A stretch of DNA of 64,000 bases from Sinohyriopsis cumingii (GCA_028554795.2 CM068838.1:90632974-90696973), one strand, 5' to 3'; positions 21,516 through 35,350 are shown, counted from the stretch's first letter. Program-made: numbers and translations. Notes: generated by a model from the letters alone, not told the origin.

Positions 21516-22224
21516 TTATCGTTCATAAAATAAAAGCACACGATTAATATTGTGTTTGACATGACGTTCAAAGTCCCTAAGAAGTTGATTGTAAAAATGA
21601 AACGCGTCAACAAGAAGTTTAAACATTGCCGGTTATTCGGGTTATTGTTAATATGATAATACTTTTTTGAAATATCATCAATCGTTCGAAGACTGAATTT
21701 ATTCATTCCATACATGTTTAGTTTAGCGTTCTGCCAGATTCATAAAGAACTAATAAATGTTTCATTTGACTGACTCTTTACCTTAGAAACGTTTTAAAAA
21801 TGAATGCCAGACAAAATTCGTTTAATCAATTTTTAAATTTTTTCTCGATGCCAGAAATGTTATCACATAAATTATGGAGAACATACGAAATCCAGCAATT
21901 CTCCAGGGCAAAATATGATGATGTAACTTAATACACGCAATGAATGCTGTTGTAATGGTCTTAATATCTGGATTATTTTCAAGTCATTTCGGTACATTTT
22001 GGTCAAAAGGACAAAACTAAACGTCATGCCTTTTCGGTACTAATAGCTTGAGATATATTATGAGTCAAATTAATAATACATCTAACGACTTTTATCTCGC
22101 TCGTTTCAGACGTTTTGCAGGTGAGTTCTAGATAATTTTATCCATTCAAGATTTTTAAAAGTTCGCTAAACTAATTTTGTGTCTTCCAAACAAACTGTTT
22201 GTATCTTAGTTTATCATACTTTGA

Positions 22225-22340
22225 GATACCTTTATATTTAGTTCTCGACGAAACATAGATTTCCTTTAGCAAAAATACACAGTTTCAGTACATTACTCTA
22301 TATGAAATTATCTTATTGCCATCAAATTCTTTAATGAAGC
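22225..22340 (+). repeat. Dispersed repeat R1, fragment (copy 3)
   Basis: It matches 815-930: TAGTTCTCGACGAAACATAG with TAGTTCCCAACAAAACGTAG, then CTTTAGCA, CACAGTTTC.GTACATTA and CTCTATATGAAA. Only this part of the family is present here. Confidence 0.5.
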
Positions 22341-22370
22341 TCCATATTACCCAAATAAAACGTGCATTGC

Positions 22371-22373
<3 letters not shown>

Positions 22374-22463
<90 letters not shown>

Positions 22464-22511
22464 ATAGATAGAGAGAGAGAGAGGACGAAAGAGAGAAGGA
22501 GAGGGAGAGAA
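22374..22511 (+). repeat. (TA)n followed by a GA-rich tract
   Basis: About 87 bp of TA, a short GGATAGATA link, then GA/GGA repeats. Confidence 0.95.
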
Positions 22512-22514
22512 AGA

Positions 22515-22788
22515 TTACATTATTTCTTTCATCCTCCAGTTCAGAACCTCGCCCAAGCTAGCTTTCAGTCCAGCACCTCCTGATCCTTGCTTTGATAAAA
22601 AGAAAATGAAACAATGTAATAACATGATATCACATATGGACCTAACGAATATAAACAACATATACAAACTGAGATAAACCATCATGCATTTCACGAGATA
22701 CCTCCATATGTCGTAGAAAATGAAGAAAGTATTTACCTTATCACCCGGTACTTCTGGGATTAATATATTTAACAAGATGGGAGGTGGA
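22515..22788 (-). CDS. Candidate last two exons of an unrecognised minus-strand gene
   Basis: Possible complement(join(22515..22589, 22737..22788)). The upstream exon has acceptor AATGTTAAAG and donor AAG|GTAAAT; the last has acceptor TTTATCAAAG and stop TAA at 22517-22515. Joined in phase 0 they read PPPILLNILIPEVPGDK then QGSGGAGLKASLGEVLNW and RMKEIM. No domain is recognised and no further upstream exon was found. The splice signals are ordinary but short, so this may be chance. Confidence 0.2.
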
Positions 22789-23434
22789 CTTTAACATTAT
22801 CGAAAGAGCCACATGCAAAGGGAGAGACAGCGCGAGAAGAATTTATAGAAGCATTGCCTACTATTTCAAAATTCGAATATAAATATTATAACGATTTCAA
22901 TATGAGGCCTATACAAATGTCAATTGTTGTTTGATTAGAAGCATGAGTTTCATCTTTCAGCAGAAATGTGTTACATGCCCCCAACAATTTTATTACATAA
23001 TTGTGAACATTGCTGACACTGTACGATGACGTATAATCAAACAACACAAGAATAAATTCTCTTCGTAGCACGACAAACACGAAGAATGACTAGTATACAA
23101 AGTCTCGATCCATGAACAAAAATCGTGAATACGAGAGACCGAAGCAAATTTTACCTACATGAAATTTCGTTTTCCTTCTCAAGAACGGAATCGATGTTCA
23201 TTGTCTTTGCTCACATTAGCTCCTCCATTAAAATAATATATTTATCATTTCAACAGTTAAAAACTGAGTAGATATTCAAGCCAATCTAGTTTGTTTGTTT
23301 CAAAATCTTGATTCGCAAAAGAGATCAGTCAATCAAACGGAATTTGTTTCATGAATCCGATAACCAACACCATTCTCGATGGCTATCGCAGCAAGCAAGT
23401 GCACGTAACACTAATTGAATTATTTGAAAGAATG

Positions 23435-24120
23435 TGGACTGCAACGTGACACCCGGGTGTGTCGGCATCATGATCGCTGACCCATGCACCTAGGTCGCAC
23501 ATTGGGTTGTCCGAGACGAGGACAATTCATACCATCCAATACAACAGAGTGCATCAATTTCCTGGGGCCCTTTGTCCAGATCATTTGGGTAAAACACTAA
23601 TGGAAATATACTTGATGGGCCTATTAGTACCTGATGCAGTTGTATTGTGGATGCTGACTCCTTTGGAGACGCAAGTACCATCTCCTGTGGAAACCCACAC
23701 TGGCGCAGATGGTGCAAAGGCGGTATACATGAGCTCTCGATACATTTTGAGTTTAAAAGCATATTCATTATTATGCTTCAGTGCACTGTTACCCTTGAAA
23801 TTAGGCATTTGTGTTGAAGAGTACAAGCGACATGCCACCTATGCATAAATGTGGCCCTGGCTTCTTTGGTGGCGGCGCTATTATTTATGATGGGCCATCT
23901 TCCAGGTTTATCCCATAGCTGCCCTATCCCGTCATATGGTTGGAATTCTTAGCATGGGAAGCAAGGACACAAATGAAGCCTTTACAGCCGTGTACTTTAA
24001 AGCATGGAGAATCATGGCAGTTGGTTAGGTAAAATAAGTTTGGTTGCTCTCGTTCGGATTCACCACAAGGCTTTCAAAACATCTTTAGTTTTATATTCAG
24101 TAACGTAAACGAACGTATCT
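23435..24120. repeat. Dispersed repeat R2, copy 2
   Basis: Diverged partner of 2205-2885 (anchors listed there). This copy keeps two open frames of 92 and 113 codons on opposite strands (23490-23768 minus, 23507-23848 plus). The minus frame includes VLIGPSSIFPLVFYPNDLDK, which I cannot place in a family. The open frames are not shared with copy 1. Confidence 0.6.
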
Positions 24121-25308
24121 CTGTCCCGGACACCTGCGTCTATATATGGTCATGAAAAAAAAACATATATAAGAATGATAGAAGACAAAACGTTACGTTA
24201 TTATTTCACAACGTAGCCGAAAAATATTGAAGAGAATATCCAAACCAAACGATCCTAGGTAAATGGCACACATAGCTAATTCTACACGAGAAAAAGTTCA
24301 TATAAGTCACAAACTTGTACATCCCTCCACGACAAATGTTGCATCAATTTATTATTGTATGCTTAACTCTATAACGTTTCTTTGCCTTTTATCTTTGATA
24401 GCTCTTTGTTTAGCACAGATAGAATATCTTTGCCTTGATCATTGATTGGTGATTGCATTTTGTTTAGCTAAACAGTGACCGAACGTTTAGTTGAAATTAA
24501 AACTAAAGAAGCTAAAAATCTGATATAAATAATAGTTTAGCTTGCTAGAAGAAGCGTTGTGCTTAGTTGTCATCATCATAACGTTGAAAAAGCCCTGATA
24601 AAAAAAAATGGGTTTTTTCACGTTGGCAGATGTATAATTCTGAACAGAAAATGCCACAATTTTGGCTGAAATTTCCCACGAGCCGAAACGGTCAGATATG
24701 TTAATGGATTCATTCAAACTTTATAATGAATCCAGTGCAAATTCTGAATGGCGTATGTGGTGAAGTATTTACATCAGACTAGATCGTAAGATATCATGTG
24801 AAAGGACATACCGATGAAAAACTAGACAAATGTGAAGAATGGTGTAAGTTGTAGATTTTGTCTCTAATGCCGTATAGAAATCTTACATTGACCGTCTTCA
24901 ACAAATAAGAGTGTAATATGCTATCATAGCAACAAATCTGAAAATGAAAAGTTGTCTCGTTACAATGCTAATGGAATATAGTTAGACTGAAAATCGATGA
25001 GCTAGCCTCACTGAGTAATAACCTCAATTTCATAAAGCTTCTTGTCAACATCATGTTCTTCTTTCGCTTTTGTTTTAACTTTAAAACTGCAAGTGAAGGA
25101 TACTTACCAATTCCTATGTGAGATTCATATAAAGTTGTCTTATTTATTAAATTTAGTTTTGTCTCATAATGTACTTTTCATTCTAACAATATAATTATGC
25201 TAGCTTTTTCACACATATTTTAATATCCTTGTTTAGTCTTTGGAAGCTGATTAAGTGTCACTAAAGGAACAAATGGATATAATTTAAGTATGTGAATTGA
25301 GACATACA
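24121..25308. other. Spacer, nothing recognised
   Basis: AT-rich with only short, low-complexity open frames. Confidence 0.5.
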
Positions 25309-25353
25309 TACATAAGTACATAACATACATACATACATACATACATACATACA

Positions 25354-25386
<33 letters not shown>

Positions 25387-25440
25387 GCATACATACATAC
25401 ATACATGCATGCATACATACATGCATACATACATACTATA
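25309..25440 (-). repeat. (CATA)n microsatellite
   Basis: About 130 bp of CATA repeats, the complement of the TATG motif at 9.6-10.4 kb. The MYVC open frames here are artefacts. Confidence 0.97.
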
Positions 25441-26447
25441 TGAGCGGTGCATATGTTAGAGGTGTATGTATATCAATACATGCATACAACTTTTTTCTAA
25501 GATCAACATTATGTAACTGCAAACCATTGCCCGAGGAAAATTATCAGGACAGTTGCAGATATAGCTGGTATTGAAATCGTTGACAGTTTCTCATTTATAA
25601 TTAAACTGATATTAAGACAATTTACCTGGAATTATAATCAATACTGATGCACAATTGACTACCTTTTGAAACTATTTGCAATTGTCAAGTGCATTTGCAT
25701 ATATCAATATGCAAGAAGATAGCACATACCCTCCTTGTAAGTTTACATTTCTCTATTTTTGCAATGTTTCCACTTTGAATCCAATTCTAATAATGTTAAA
25801 TTTTAGTAAAAATAAATGATAATTTTTCTGCATAATGACTGTATTGTTTATGTCGGTTTAATATATATTAATGATGTGTTCAAATATTTGTAATCTGTAG
25901 TGTTCATGCTCAATTGTAGTATATTGTGTTGTAAACTATATCCACTTACTGTCTACTTTGGTTGGCAAAATAAACCAAAATACAGATTTTCTCCAGCCTT
26001 AAGGTAATAATCCACTACTGTCATCGCTGTTATGAAATTGTGAATGTTTAATTTGTATTCTGCATGCAGTTGATTGTGAAACGTGTGCTATTTTTGTCAT
26101 TCAATAAAGGGGAAAGGACATTTTACTATTGTGTGTATTTGGCCATTCGCCTTACCACTAGACGGAACTCAAGTTAATGTTTTCAGAATTATTCTATTTT
26201 GGGCCATATTCATGTAAACCCGTTTTTGAATTTGTGTTCCCAAAACCTATCAATAGAATTCATCAACGCAGATTCGGTAGTTGCAATTCAGTTGGATTCC
26301 AGTGAATATCCAATACCCAAAAGAAACAAAGGTTTCTCAATCCATTACGACAGTTTGAAGTTCATAGAACATAATAACTAGGTAGACTATTGACATCAAA
26401 TCATTAAATAAAACATAGTAGTCTCATACAGAAATGTTTGATACTAA

Positions 26448-26562
26448 CCGTTGACACTACAATACACTGGAGAGATCGGTCAAAGGTAAATTTTGAGCTG
26501 TCCATCTTTTCCGTTTTATTTCGCCTTAAGCAACTGTCAATAGCACGAGAGCAAATAGCAGT
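26448..26562 (-). CDS. Weak candidate exon, minus strand
   Basis: An open stretch preceded by acceptor-like TTGGTTTACAAG and followed by donor-like ACG|GTTAGT. It encodes RMTAICSRAIDSCLRRNKTE then KMDSSKFTFDRSLQCIVVST, with three cysteines and few low-complexity residues. No family recognised and no partner exon found. Confidence 0.2.
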
Positions 26563-28994
26563 CATCCTGACTTGTAAACCAAGCACGTAAATATTTCAAA
26601 ATTTTAAAGTAAATTGCAAGCTGCAATTTAGCGAGTAAATAATATCAAACATGCAATAGGCCACGGGTAGCGCAATTTTATTTGGTTAAATCTGAATCGA
26701 GATAGTGGTGAAGTTTGACAAAGTCAATGGCACTCAGTGCAAACCCTCCGAAATTTGTTTTAATATTATCATATGTTCAAGGAGGTCCGTGTTCTTTTTT
26801 TTATTGTGAGAGAGAGATAGACATAATAAGAGATATGGCAATGTATTTGCCATAACCGGGGGCTATTAGAGAACAAATTCAAATAATAACCGTTCGCGAC
26901 ATATGTCATGACCATGTTTTTTTTAGGTTGTTTTTATTTTATTTTGCAAATATTAAATTAGAAAATCATTCGAAAATGAATTAGATCTGTGGATGTTAAC
27001 GAGACTATCTTGTATTTGATTAGCTGATCCCCTTACCACTCAGATATGGTACCTATCGAAGATCAAGCTTATGAATGAACAAATGAGTGGCCAAAAATAC
27101 CACATTTCTTATAAGACTTTAAACATGCTTTGAATATACGCTTACATGATCCCGATCAAAGTATACGTTCGATATTGAACGAGGTTCATATATGCTACTG
27201 AGTGAAGATATATCTGCTTGGATGAATTTGTAGATACTCTCGTACCTGTATTTTTCATGCAGCTTTGAGTAAACATGATCAATAGACAGTAATTATAAAA
27301 AGGTCAACATAGTTTTATTAAGAGCAAGATCTGCACATATTAATCTAATTCAGCTCAGGTAGATCTGGTTCTCAAATCGTATTTAGTAACATATTTTTTA
27401 CGTCAAAATGCCATTAACCGCCTCTTAATAAAAGCAATGGGAGTAAAATGTGACAAATGATGACGTGTGATATTTTGACTCTATTTGACATAGTTTCCAA
27501 CCTTGATTCAAAAATCACTGAGACATGTAAACAACTTTCTATTTTTGTTTTATTCTCGAGTAAAATGATTGGATTTTATCAAGGTCATACTGGGAGTACG
27601 TGGTTTCAAATTATAAACAGCCACATTTCGCAATTCTGTGTTTTCCTAAATTGCGCAGTAGTTAGATTCATTAGTGGTGCTTAGAGAGAGATTTTTAAGT
27701 TTGGACTTAAAGACACTTGATACTAAGGTGTTCGTTTTCCTGTGACCAGTTTGGAGTTACATTTTAAGCTTAATACAAATCATTTCAATTCTAAAACATT
27801 AGTTATTTTTCGTGGAAATATTTGAGTTCTCATACATAATCCTTGGAAAAAAAAAATTCTCTGAAATTCAAACACGGGAATATTATTGTTTATGAATCAA
27901 CAAAGAACTGTAGACACAACACCACACTAAAGACTACAGTATACGTCATTGCCTTCCATTTTGGATCTATTGTCGGGACTCGAACTCATATTTCATCAAA
28001 ACATTTAATTACTAGGATTTCTAAAATTTAGTTAGTGGATTATTCTTGGATTATCTTTGGATTTGATTCTTAAAACCGTAAGTTCTTATTTTTTTAAATT
28101 TTTACAGTGTTTTTCAAGGGAAATATATTATTTGTTAAATTTTTCAAAGATTGTTGTTTTCACTCTTTCTTTCGTTAATGTTTGCTAGAGCCTAAACACG
28201 TAATATAAGAACTAACCTATGACAAGCCATCCTCAGCGAGAACGAAGTACTATTGTTTAAAATTGTTCAAAGATATTGTTTTCTTACCCGAATTAAGTAT
28301 TGTCCTTCCAGCATTTACCGTTGTATTGGGAACGGGGTCTTGACGTCATTATATCCAATCCTAGTATCCACCAATACATTCTTATACTTTCGAAAGGAAA
28401 GTCATCAAGAAATATATCCGTACAGCAGCTTGGATTTCTCGCCTGTTTGACGGGGCCTGGAGCCCCATTATATGCTCTTACTTTAATTTGTATGTGCTAG
28501 CCGTAAGCTTAGTCAAACAATGAATAGTCCAGATTAGCATCAAACCAACCACACATCCAAATTGCTGATTATCCTTAGCAAAATGTGTGGAACGTTTGTA
28601 TTATTCCCATCAGTGTCTTTCGCGCAAAACTGTATGGTCCAGTTCAATCAAATTTCTGAGTAACGTCACATTTCGTACATACGGTTTTCTATAGAATTAG
28701 TCAGGTATATTTGTCTGCATTTCATCAGGGTATGATTCAGATTTATAAGATATGGTTGTATTAATTTTGTAAACAAAATACTGCAAGTCATAGTTTCTAC
28801 GGCAAATAATTGACCTTTTGTACCTCTGACAAGGGCCCAAATGCAAACACGTTCGTCATAAGCGACTTTCGCTAAAACGGCCAGATTGCAAAGCTTAGAC
28901 AGGGCTTTTCTCCATATGTGACCATAAAGTCACAATCATCTTTATATGGCTATGTTTCTATGACTTGTGTACTACTCAACACAAAGCTTTTTGT
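26563..28994. other. Spacer, nothing recognised
   Basis: AT-rich. Open frames at 27457-27684, 27843-28031 and 28253-28500 show no domain. Confidence 0.5.
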
Positions 28995-29175
28995 AAAGGT
29001 CTCATCAACATTAGCAAACAACAAAATTACTATGCATGGTTATTAAAACATTAAAGTTAAGTATCAACGGCAGATTACAATTTCAGTATAGAAAGATTCA
29101 TCCCAAACTGTCAAAGATCAAAATTAAGGACAAAAATTTTACATGGGTTAGCTTACTCTCTTTATTTGTAACAAT
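28995..29175. repeat. Possible relative of minisatellite A's right flank, holding one 25-bp-like unit
   Basis: GTCTCATCAACATTAGCAAA then CAACA resembles one unit of minisatellite A. The following bases resemble its right flank (7040-7230): TGCATGGTTATTAAAACAT with TTCATGGTTATTTTAAATC; CTGTCAAAGATCAAAAT with ATGTCAATGATCAGAAT; and GGGTTAGCTTACTCTCTTTA with TGGTTAGCTTTTTACTTTA. The left flank does not obviously match. Confidence 0.35.
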
Positions 29176-31039
29176 ATATAATAATGATAAGAGACGATAA
29201 GAGTTCTTTATTTCAGACTTCTAAGTCCATAACTCTTAATTAAAATATAATTATAAAGTAAAAACGTTGCAAACATAAAAGAACATATATGTCATGCATA
29301 CAAGTATACAGATACATCTACAACAATTATCTGTGCCATGCATTCTTAAGAATGAAATCAAATGGCACATTTAAAGCGTTATTTGTTCCATCTACTAATA
29401 CTATCAGAATTTAAATGAATGTCACAGTTACAAAGAGATTTCAAAATACAGTTCTTACTAACAGATATTTTTGTCATCATTGAGAAAACATACTTTCTCA
29501 TTACTTCATCGAAACTGAATACATTATAATTTACAAACATGTTGGAGGCACTGTTCCACTTAGGAAGACCTAATAGAAAACCTAATATTATAACCAAAAA
29601 CTAGTTTAATTTTCATACATTCACAAAAGTTTGTCCACAGACGACCACAATACATAGTGCAGCAATACGATTTGAATAATCTAATTTTGAAAAATGATTT
29701 TTCCACATGTTACATATATTATTCTGACCATGGTTTCCATCAATGCAGATTGGTAGTTTATTGGAAGTTGTCGTAGCATTTTGTTTAAATTGCTCCCAGA
29801 ATTCACGTTAGTCGACCTTTTCAAATTTTTTGTGCTAGCGAGTCTGCTCTATGTTTTACTTCCTCCATCTTACATAATCTAAGATTATAGATAAATTGTG
29901 CTCTTGTTTGACGCATTTGGTTACTGAGAAGGCCCTGACGAGGTTTGCCATTATCACGCCACATAAGGAAAGCATTTCGTGGAAATTCCTTTTAGTTCTT
30001 TGACACAGTCATTCCAGCCTGGTATAACCCGGTGACCGCTTTTAGATTTACAAGTCAAGCTATTACCAGAGTTCGACAAAGCTTTTACTATATCAGTGTA
30101 TATACCATTTATCTGTTTCATAGTCATTACAGATCGCAACACAATGTGGGATCTCAATCTTGCTTAATAAGAATGCATATGTCTGAGTATAATTTAGTTT
30201 TTCGTCAGAAGTAAGGTCTCACCAACTGATGTTGCATTTCAAGTCTAAGAGTTCATTGGGGCAATAATCAAATCTTGGAAGTAAATCAGTCTTGATAGAC
30301 ATCAAAGTAGGACGATGGTCAGACCCTACTAGGGTGTGAAGTATTCTCATGTCACTTAATGCGAAATGAGCAGATTGTGAAAAGATGATAAAAAAGACAC
30401 AGGAAGGCTAAATTAAGCAATACAAACTTTCCTGTACAGCTAATCAAATTAGCTATCACAAGAAATGTACAATTTTTTTGTATCATTATATTTTTATTTA
30501 TCATTAGCGATCCCTTTTTTAAACTAAAGTTAATAACACAGTCATTATGCTCTTGGTATAACGATAAGGAAAACTTAACTCCGCCATACTCATTTTCTGC
30601 TCTAATATACAAGTCCTGGTCATTTTAAAATAATTCGCAAAACATACTGCATAAATCAGATTACAAACTTAAGCTCAGGTTGTGAACTCAGTTGATAGGA
30701 AATTGGATATATTGCACAGTCAACGAGTTAAAATTGAATAAAATCAGATTACACCAGTCTTTTTCTGTGGTTATTATATGATACTTCATTATAAGCTATA
30801 CAACTAATAAATGCCTTCGCATAAAAACGAAGAAGATACGTCATAGTTGGAGAACTATTGAATGGCACGTGAAAACCAGTTATAGAATGACTATACATTC
30901 TATAAATGTTTTTATACACTGAGGAGAAAATTATTACAAATTATGTCTGCATCTAGATACTGATGAATTTAGGTTGCTTAAAGGGATACGGTCATGAGTG
31001 ATAGAAGATGTGACTTAGGAAAGTAATAAAAATACAAAT
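29176..31039. other. Spacer, nothing recognised
   Basis: AT-rich; only short open frames. Confidence 0.5.
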
Positions 31040-32640
31040 CGCCATAATGTCACTACTGCACAATCAATCCTACCACGATGACATGAAAGGCACAGTGCAG
31101 TACGATGGCTCAACGTCCGACCCCTTTGATATCCGCAGCGGAGTAAAACAGGGCTGCGTCCTTGCCCAAACGCTTCTTTGGCATCTTCTTCGCTTTCCTG
31201 CTCAAGCACGCCTTTGGGGCATCCACAGAAGGGATCTATCTGCACACGCGAGCAGACGGTAGACTATTCAACCTAGCACGACTGAAGGCAAAGAGCAAAA
31301 TGCGTGAAGCAACAACCAGGGACATGCACTTCGCAGACGATGCTGCTTTAGCCATTTCACACAGAAGCTGAGCTAGAGCAACTGATGGACCACTTTGCTA
31401 AAGAATGCGATGAGTTTGGGCTGACCATCAGCCTAACGAAAACAAACGTGATGGCTCAGGACGCGGACCCCATGCATCATCTTCAACAATTCCGAACTTG
31501 AGGTAGTCAGTCAGTTCACCTACGTCGGGTCTACCATTACCAACAACCTCGCGGATTGAGCTCAACAAGCGGTTTGGAAAGGCATCAACAACTCACTCCA
31601 GGTTGTCGCAGAGAGTGTGGAACAAACAGCACGCTGACCCTGAACACTAAGATCTCCGTGTACCGTGCCTGCGGACTAAGCACTCTCCTGTACGACAGTG
31701 AAACCTGGACTATGTATGCCTTACAAGAGAAAAGACTGAGCGCCTTTCATATGTGATGCCTCCGATGCATACTTAGGACTACCTGGAGCGATCAAGTAAC
31801 AAAAAGCGAGGTGCTTGAGCACGCCAAGATTCCCAGCATTGTCACTCTCCTCTGCCAACGTTGCATCAGATGGCTGGGCCATGTACGTCGGATGGAAGAT
31901 GTTCGGATCTTCAACGACATTCTTTATTTGAAACTTTCCTCTGGAAAAAAGGTTGATCGTACTGCCACATCTCCACTTCAAGGATGTCTCCAAGCGCGAC
32001 ATGAAAGCCCTTGACATCGATATCAACACCTGGGAAGAGCTTGCTCTAGACAGGTCCAGCTGGCTACATGCTCTGATCACTGGTCTGTAAGCCGGCGTGG
32101 ACAAGCTACGCTGGCTAGCTGATGAAATGTGATCGCAGAGGAGTGTGTGATTTGGAATTTTTAACGTAGCTTTACCATTTTTCAGTGATATCGCTAAGAT
32201 GTCTGCAGTGTGACAGTTTATAGTGATGTCTAGCAATGGGGCATCATGACGCAGACAAGTAGCATGATGTCTAACCCAGTCAGATTATCCTGATACCAGG
32301 CCGACCAGTCCTAACACTAACCTGTTAATGCTGAGCGTCAAGTGAGGTAGCTGTTAGTACCATTTTTGTAAGTCTTTGGAAAGACTTGGCCGGGGATCGA
32401 ACCCACGACCTTACGCATCCGAGGCGGACGCTCTAACCACTAGGCCACGGAAGCGATCGATCGCAGAGGGAGAAGATATAGTTCCAACCCACACCAGACT
32501 CAACCTTCAAGTACAGCAAGTGTAGCAAGGACTGACACTCCCGTGTTGGGCTACATAGCCACAGCAGACGCTGCACAACCACCAACCGGGATATATCTTA
32601 TGGGTGTATTTCCATCGTCTCTCGAGACTAACGGATATTA
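31040..32640 (+). mobile_element. LINE (non-LTR retrotransposon), 5'-truncated and broken, with a nested SINE
   Basis: Reverse-transcriptase pieces appear in order. SGVKQGCVLAQTL (palm, about 31140) is followed after a frameshift near 31165 by FFGIFFAFLLKHAFGAST and MHFADDAALAIS (FADD catalytic box, about 31330). Then come ELEQLMDHFAKECDEFGLTI in another frame, SVYRACGLSTLLYDSETWTM (about 31660), an in-frame TGA near 31755, and RCIRWLGHVRRME (about 31865). After the SINE at 32142-32458 the C-terminal zinc finger resumes: KCSKD, a TGA, then HSRVGLHSHSRRC (about 32520-32570). The tail stem-loop at 32611-32637 matches the first LINE. At least four frame breaks make it older than the copy at base 1. 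Confidence 0.88.
32142..32458 (-). mobile_element. tRNA-headed SINE (S1 family), copy 3, nested in the LINE
   Basis: About 317 bp, minus orientation, close in sequence to the copy at 12.9 kb. It is flanked by a perfect 11-bp target-site duplication, GATCGCAGAGG at 32131-32141 and 32459-32469, within the LINE's coding end. The insertion therefore post-dates the LINE. Confidence 0.93.
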
Positions 32641-35350
32641 ATACACACACGGCCCATCCAAGATCTGGTTATATAAAGAACATTTTAAATGACTACTATG
32701 CAGCACTTAATGACAACGTGACATTAGTTGTCAGTGTAGTAGCCAACCCAGAGCAAATAGACAGTATGGGGTATCACAGGGCAGCGGAGACAGCTATATA
32801 GTAGTAGGTTCTAAATATACCTTTTTCTTCTACTGGAATTTATTATAATATATATTGTCCATCTTGGCAGTTAGAAAAATGTTGAAGACTACCTTGTAAA
32901 TATTTGCAACAGTTTATAAACCTATAAACATATCTTGCATGTGATTCCAGAAGCTGAGTCTTCTCATACTTATCAATAAAATGAAAACTTTTCGATTTAG
33001 TTTTAATATACATCTCCTTAATGTGATAGTCAGTGGGCGATGAAAGCGTTTATTGTCTCCGAACGAGTGCCTCTTAATTTGATCTATTTTAATACGAACA
33101 ATGTAAATATTCTTCCAAAGTACATGACAAATGAATCTGACAAAAAAATACTGTTTTCATAATACACTGGCCATCAATAATTAATTAATAATACGATGCA
33201 TTTCGTTATGTTCCTTATTGCTTCCATTACTCTAGTCAATCGAAACATTGCACATTATCTGCTCACTAGCGCGATCCATTTGTCAACAACCAACATAGTC
33301 AGGTATGCCCTATTTGTTCATTCACATGAGTAAATTATACATGGGTTCAACCATATAACAAATCATTCGTGTAATTATTGTTGAACATTATGGATTTTGA
33401 CGTTTCTGAATCCTTGTTACCAGAAATAATAAAAATTGGTTAACATCGATAAATGGTAGGCATATTGTTTCTCACTATAGAGTTTCCAATTACGCACTTA
33501 GTCCATTACATCTATTTCTAAATTGCTTTGCACATATTTACATATAAACCACCACATTTGTCTTTATGTGTGTCACGGCTGCTAAACAAGAAGTTTAAAC
33601 TTTCTTTTAAACGCGATAATTCCATAATTAGAAACAAAACTTTTCTTACTTTAATAATATTCCTGTTTTATACTTGGCAGTTAATCTAGTTTTAAAATAT
33701 TCCTGTCCAGTTCGCCTTGACAAAAGCTGAACGTAGCAACCACAGGCGTGTAATGTCCGTCTTGTACATCCATTCAAATCACATCTTAACTTCAATGCAA
33801 ACTTTGCTTCTAATGTTTAAATACTTATTATATCTCCCATCATATTTAGACTGTAGCTTAAGATCAGCATTCTGAATGAAAGATGAACCTAAACTGATAA
33901 ATTCAAATGCTCAAGGTCTCTAACCGCAAGAGTTGAGATCGTTTCACATACCTAGACAAAGCTTTGTGTGTGACCTGTAACTGATTGTAGGGAAAATTTC
34001 CATAATGATCTATTGATCTTTATGTCATAATCAAGGAAAAGTGTAAGTCACTTGATGAAATAGAAAAAAGATTTTCTGTACAAAATTGACAAACCTCTTA
34101 TAGTACCTTTAATTAAAGCTCATTTCTACTCAATAAAGTACTATACAATCATATTTGTTATATACCCTATGTGCAAATTTGATACATGACTTACCTGTCT
34201 TGCACTATGAAACCAATAAATATCTTATTGTACGATCATACTGCTTCTTACTCGTAATGGATATCTGATACAAGTTAACTGCGCTAGCAGAAAATGCTAT
34301 CTAAATAAGAGATATATTTGGTCAACTAACAGTTAGTGATTGTAGATGATAAATATTATGTCACTTTGACAACATACTGGTCTCAGCAGGAATCAAAGAC
34401 TGCGATGTGTTAATTTACTAAGATATCCATTATATGATATTATCCTTCAGAAAGGTTCATATATGCTACGTTCCAAATCGTATGCAAACGTTTATAAATT
34501 TGCTTCATCTCGTAATGCACATTAAGATACCCCAAAACCTGCAAATTTAAATGTGATCTTTACCACAAGAACTATGGACGGGTAACAACATTTTTCGAGT
34601 ATATAGGCATCAATGGACCCATAATAATAATATTTCCACTTTATGTAATGCTTCATCTAAAGTATCATTACAACACATCTTTATCAGTCCGTTTCCATGG
34701 CTTCCTAAGATGCGCTGTTAAATGAGCCAAAGGCGCATTAATGTGGTGTAATTAAGAATATATTTTCCACTTTCCTAGACTTATAAGTAGGCGATCATAC
34801 ACTCTGCTTCCGGAATCATCCGAAATACATTTTTAGTGAATTTACCAAAAGAAGTTTCTTATATTAGAAATGACAGATCAAGTGATCAGTATGATGGCAT
34901 GTTTTGCACGGGAACGTCTGCAATCGATTTTTATCGCCTATCAACAATTGCAAATATTACTTTCAGGAGTAATTCTAAAAGCGTTTTAATGCATGTAGTA
35001 GTTGACTTGTTTAAAACCATGTTACATATTTCACACATATTGCCAATCATGCTTAAGTCTCTTAAGTTTACCATTGATGACATCGACTTATTATTGCCAC
35101 CATTCAAAATTTAATACAATAATAAAGATCGAGTTTTGTAAATAAATAATCATCAATAAATACAGAAGTGAGACATCGATGAATAGTAATGTAAGAATCA
35201 ATTTGAGAATAGACCTTGCGATAAACTTCTTGTCACAGGTTCGTAATCAGAGCATAGGCGGTATAGAGCTAACATACGGTTAATGTATATAAGCGTAAAT
35301 TAAAACTGCATAGTATTGGGAGGAGCAATCAACATCCACTATTTAGTGTT
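32641..35350. other. Spacer, nothing recognised
   Basis: AT-rich; no exon with convincing domain or splice evidence. The open frame 34836-35114 is unassigned. Confidence 0.5.

Noticed and set aside
31721-32236. 171-codon minus-strand frame
   Set aside because: Antisense shadow of the LINE and nested SINE.
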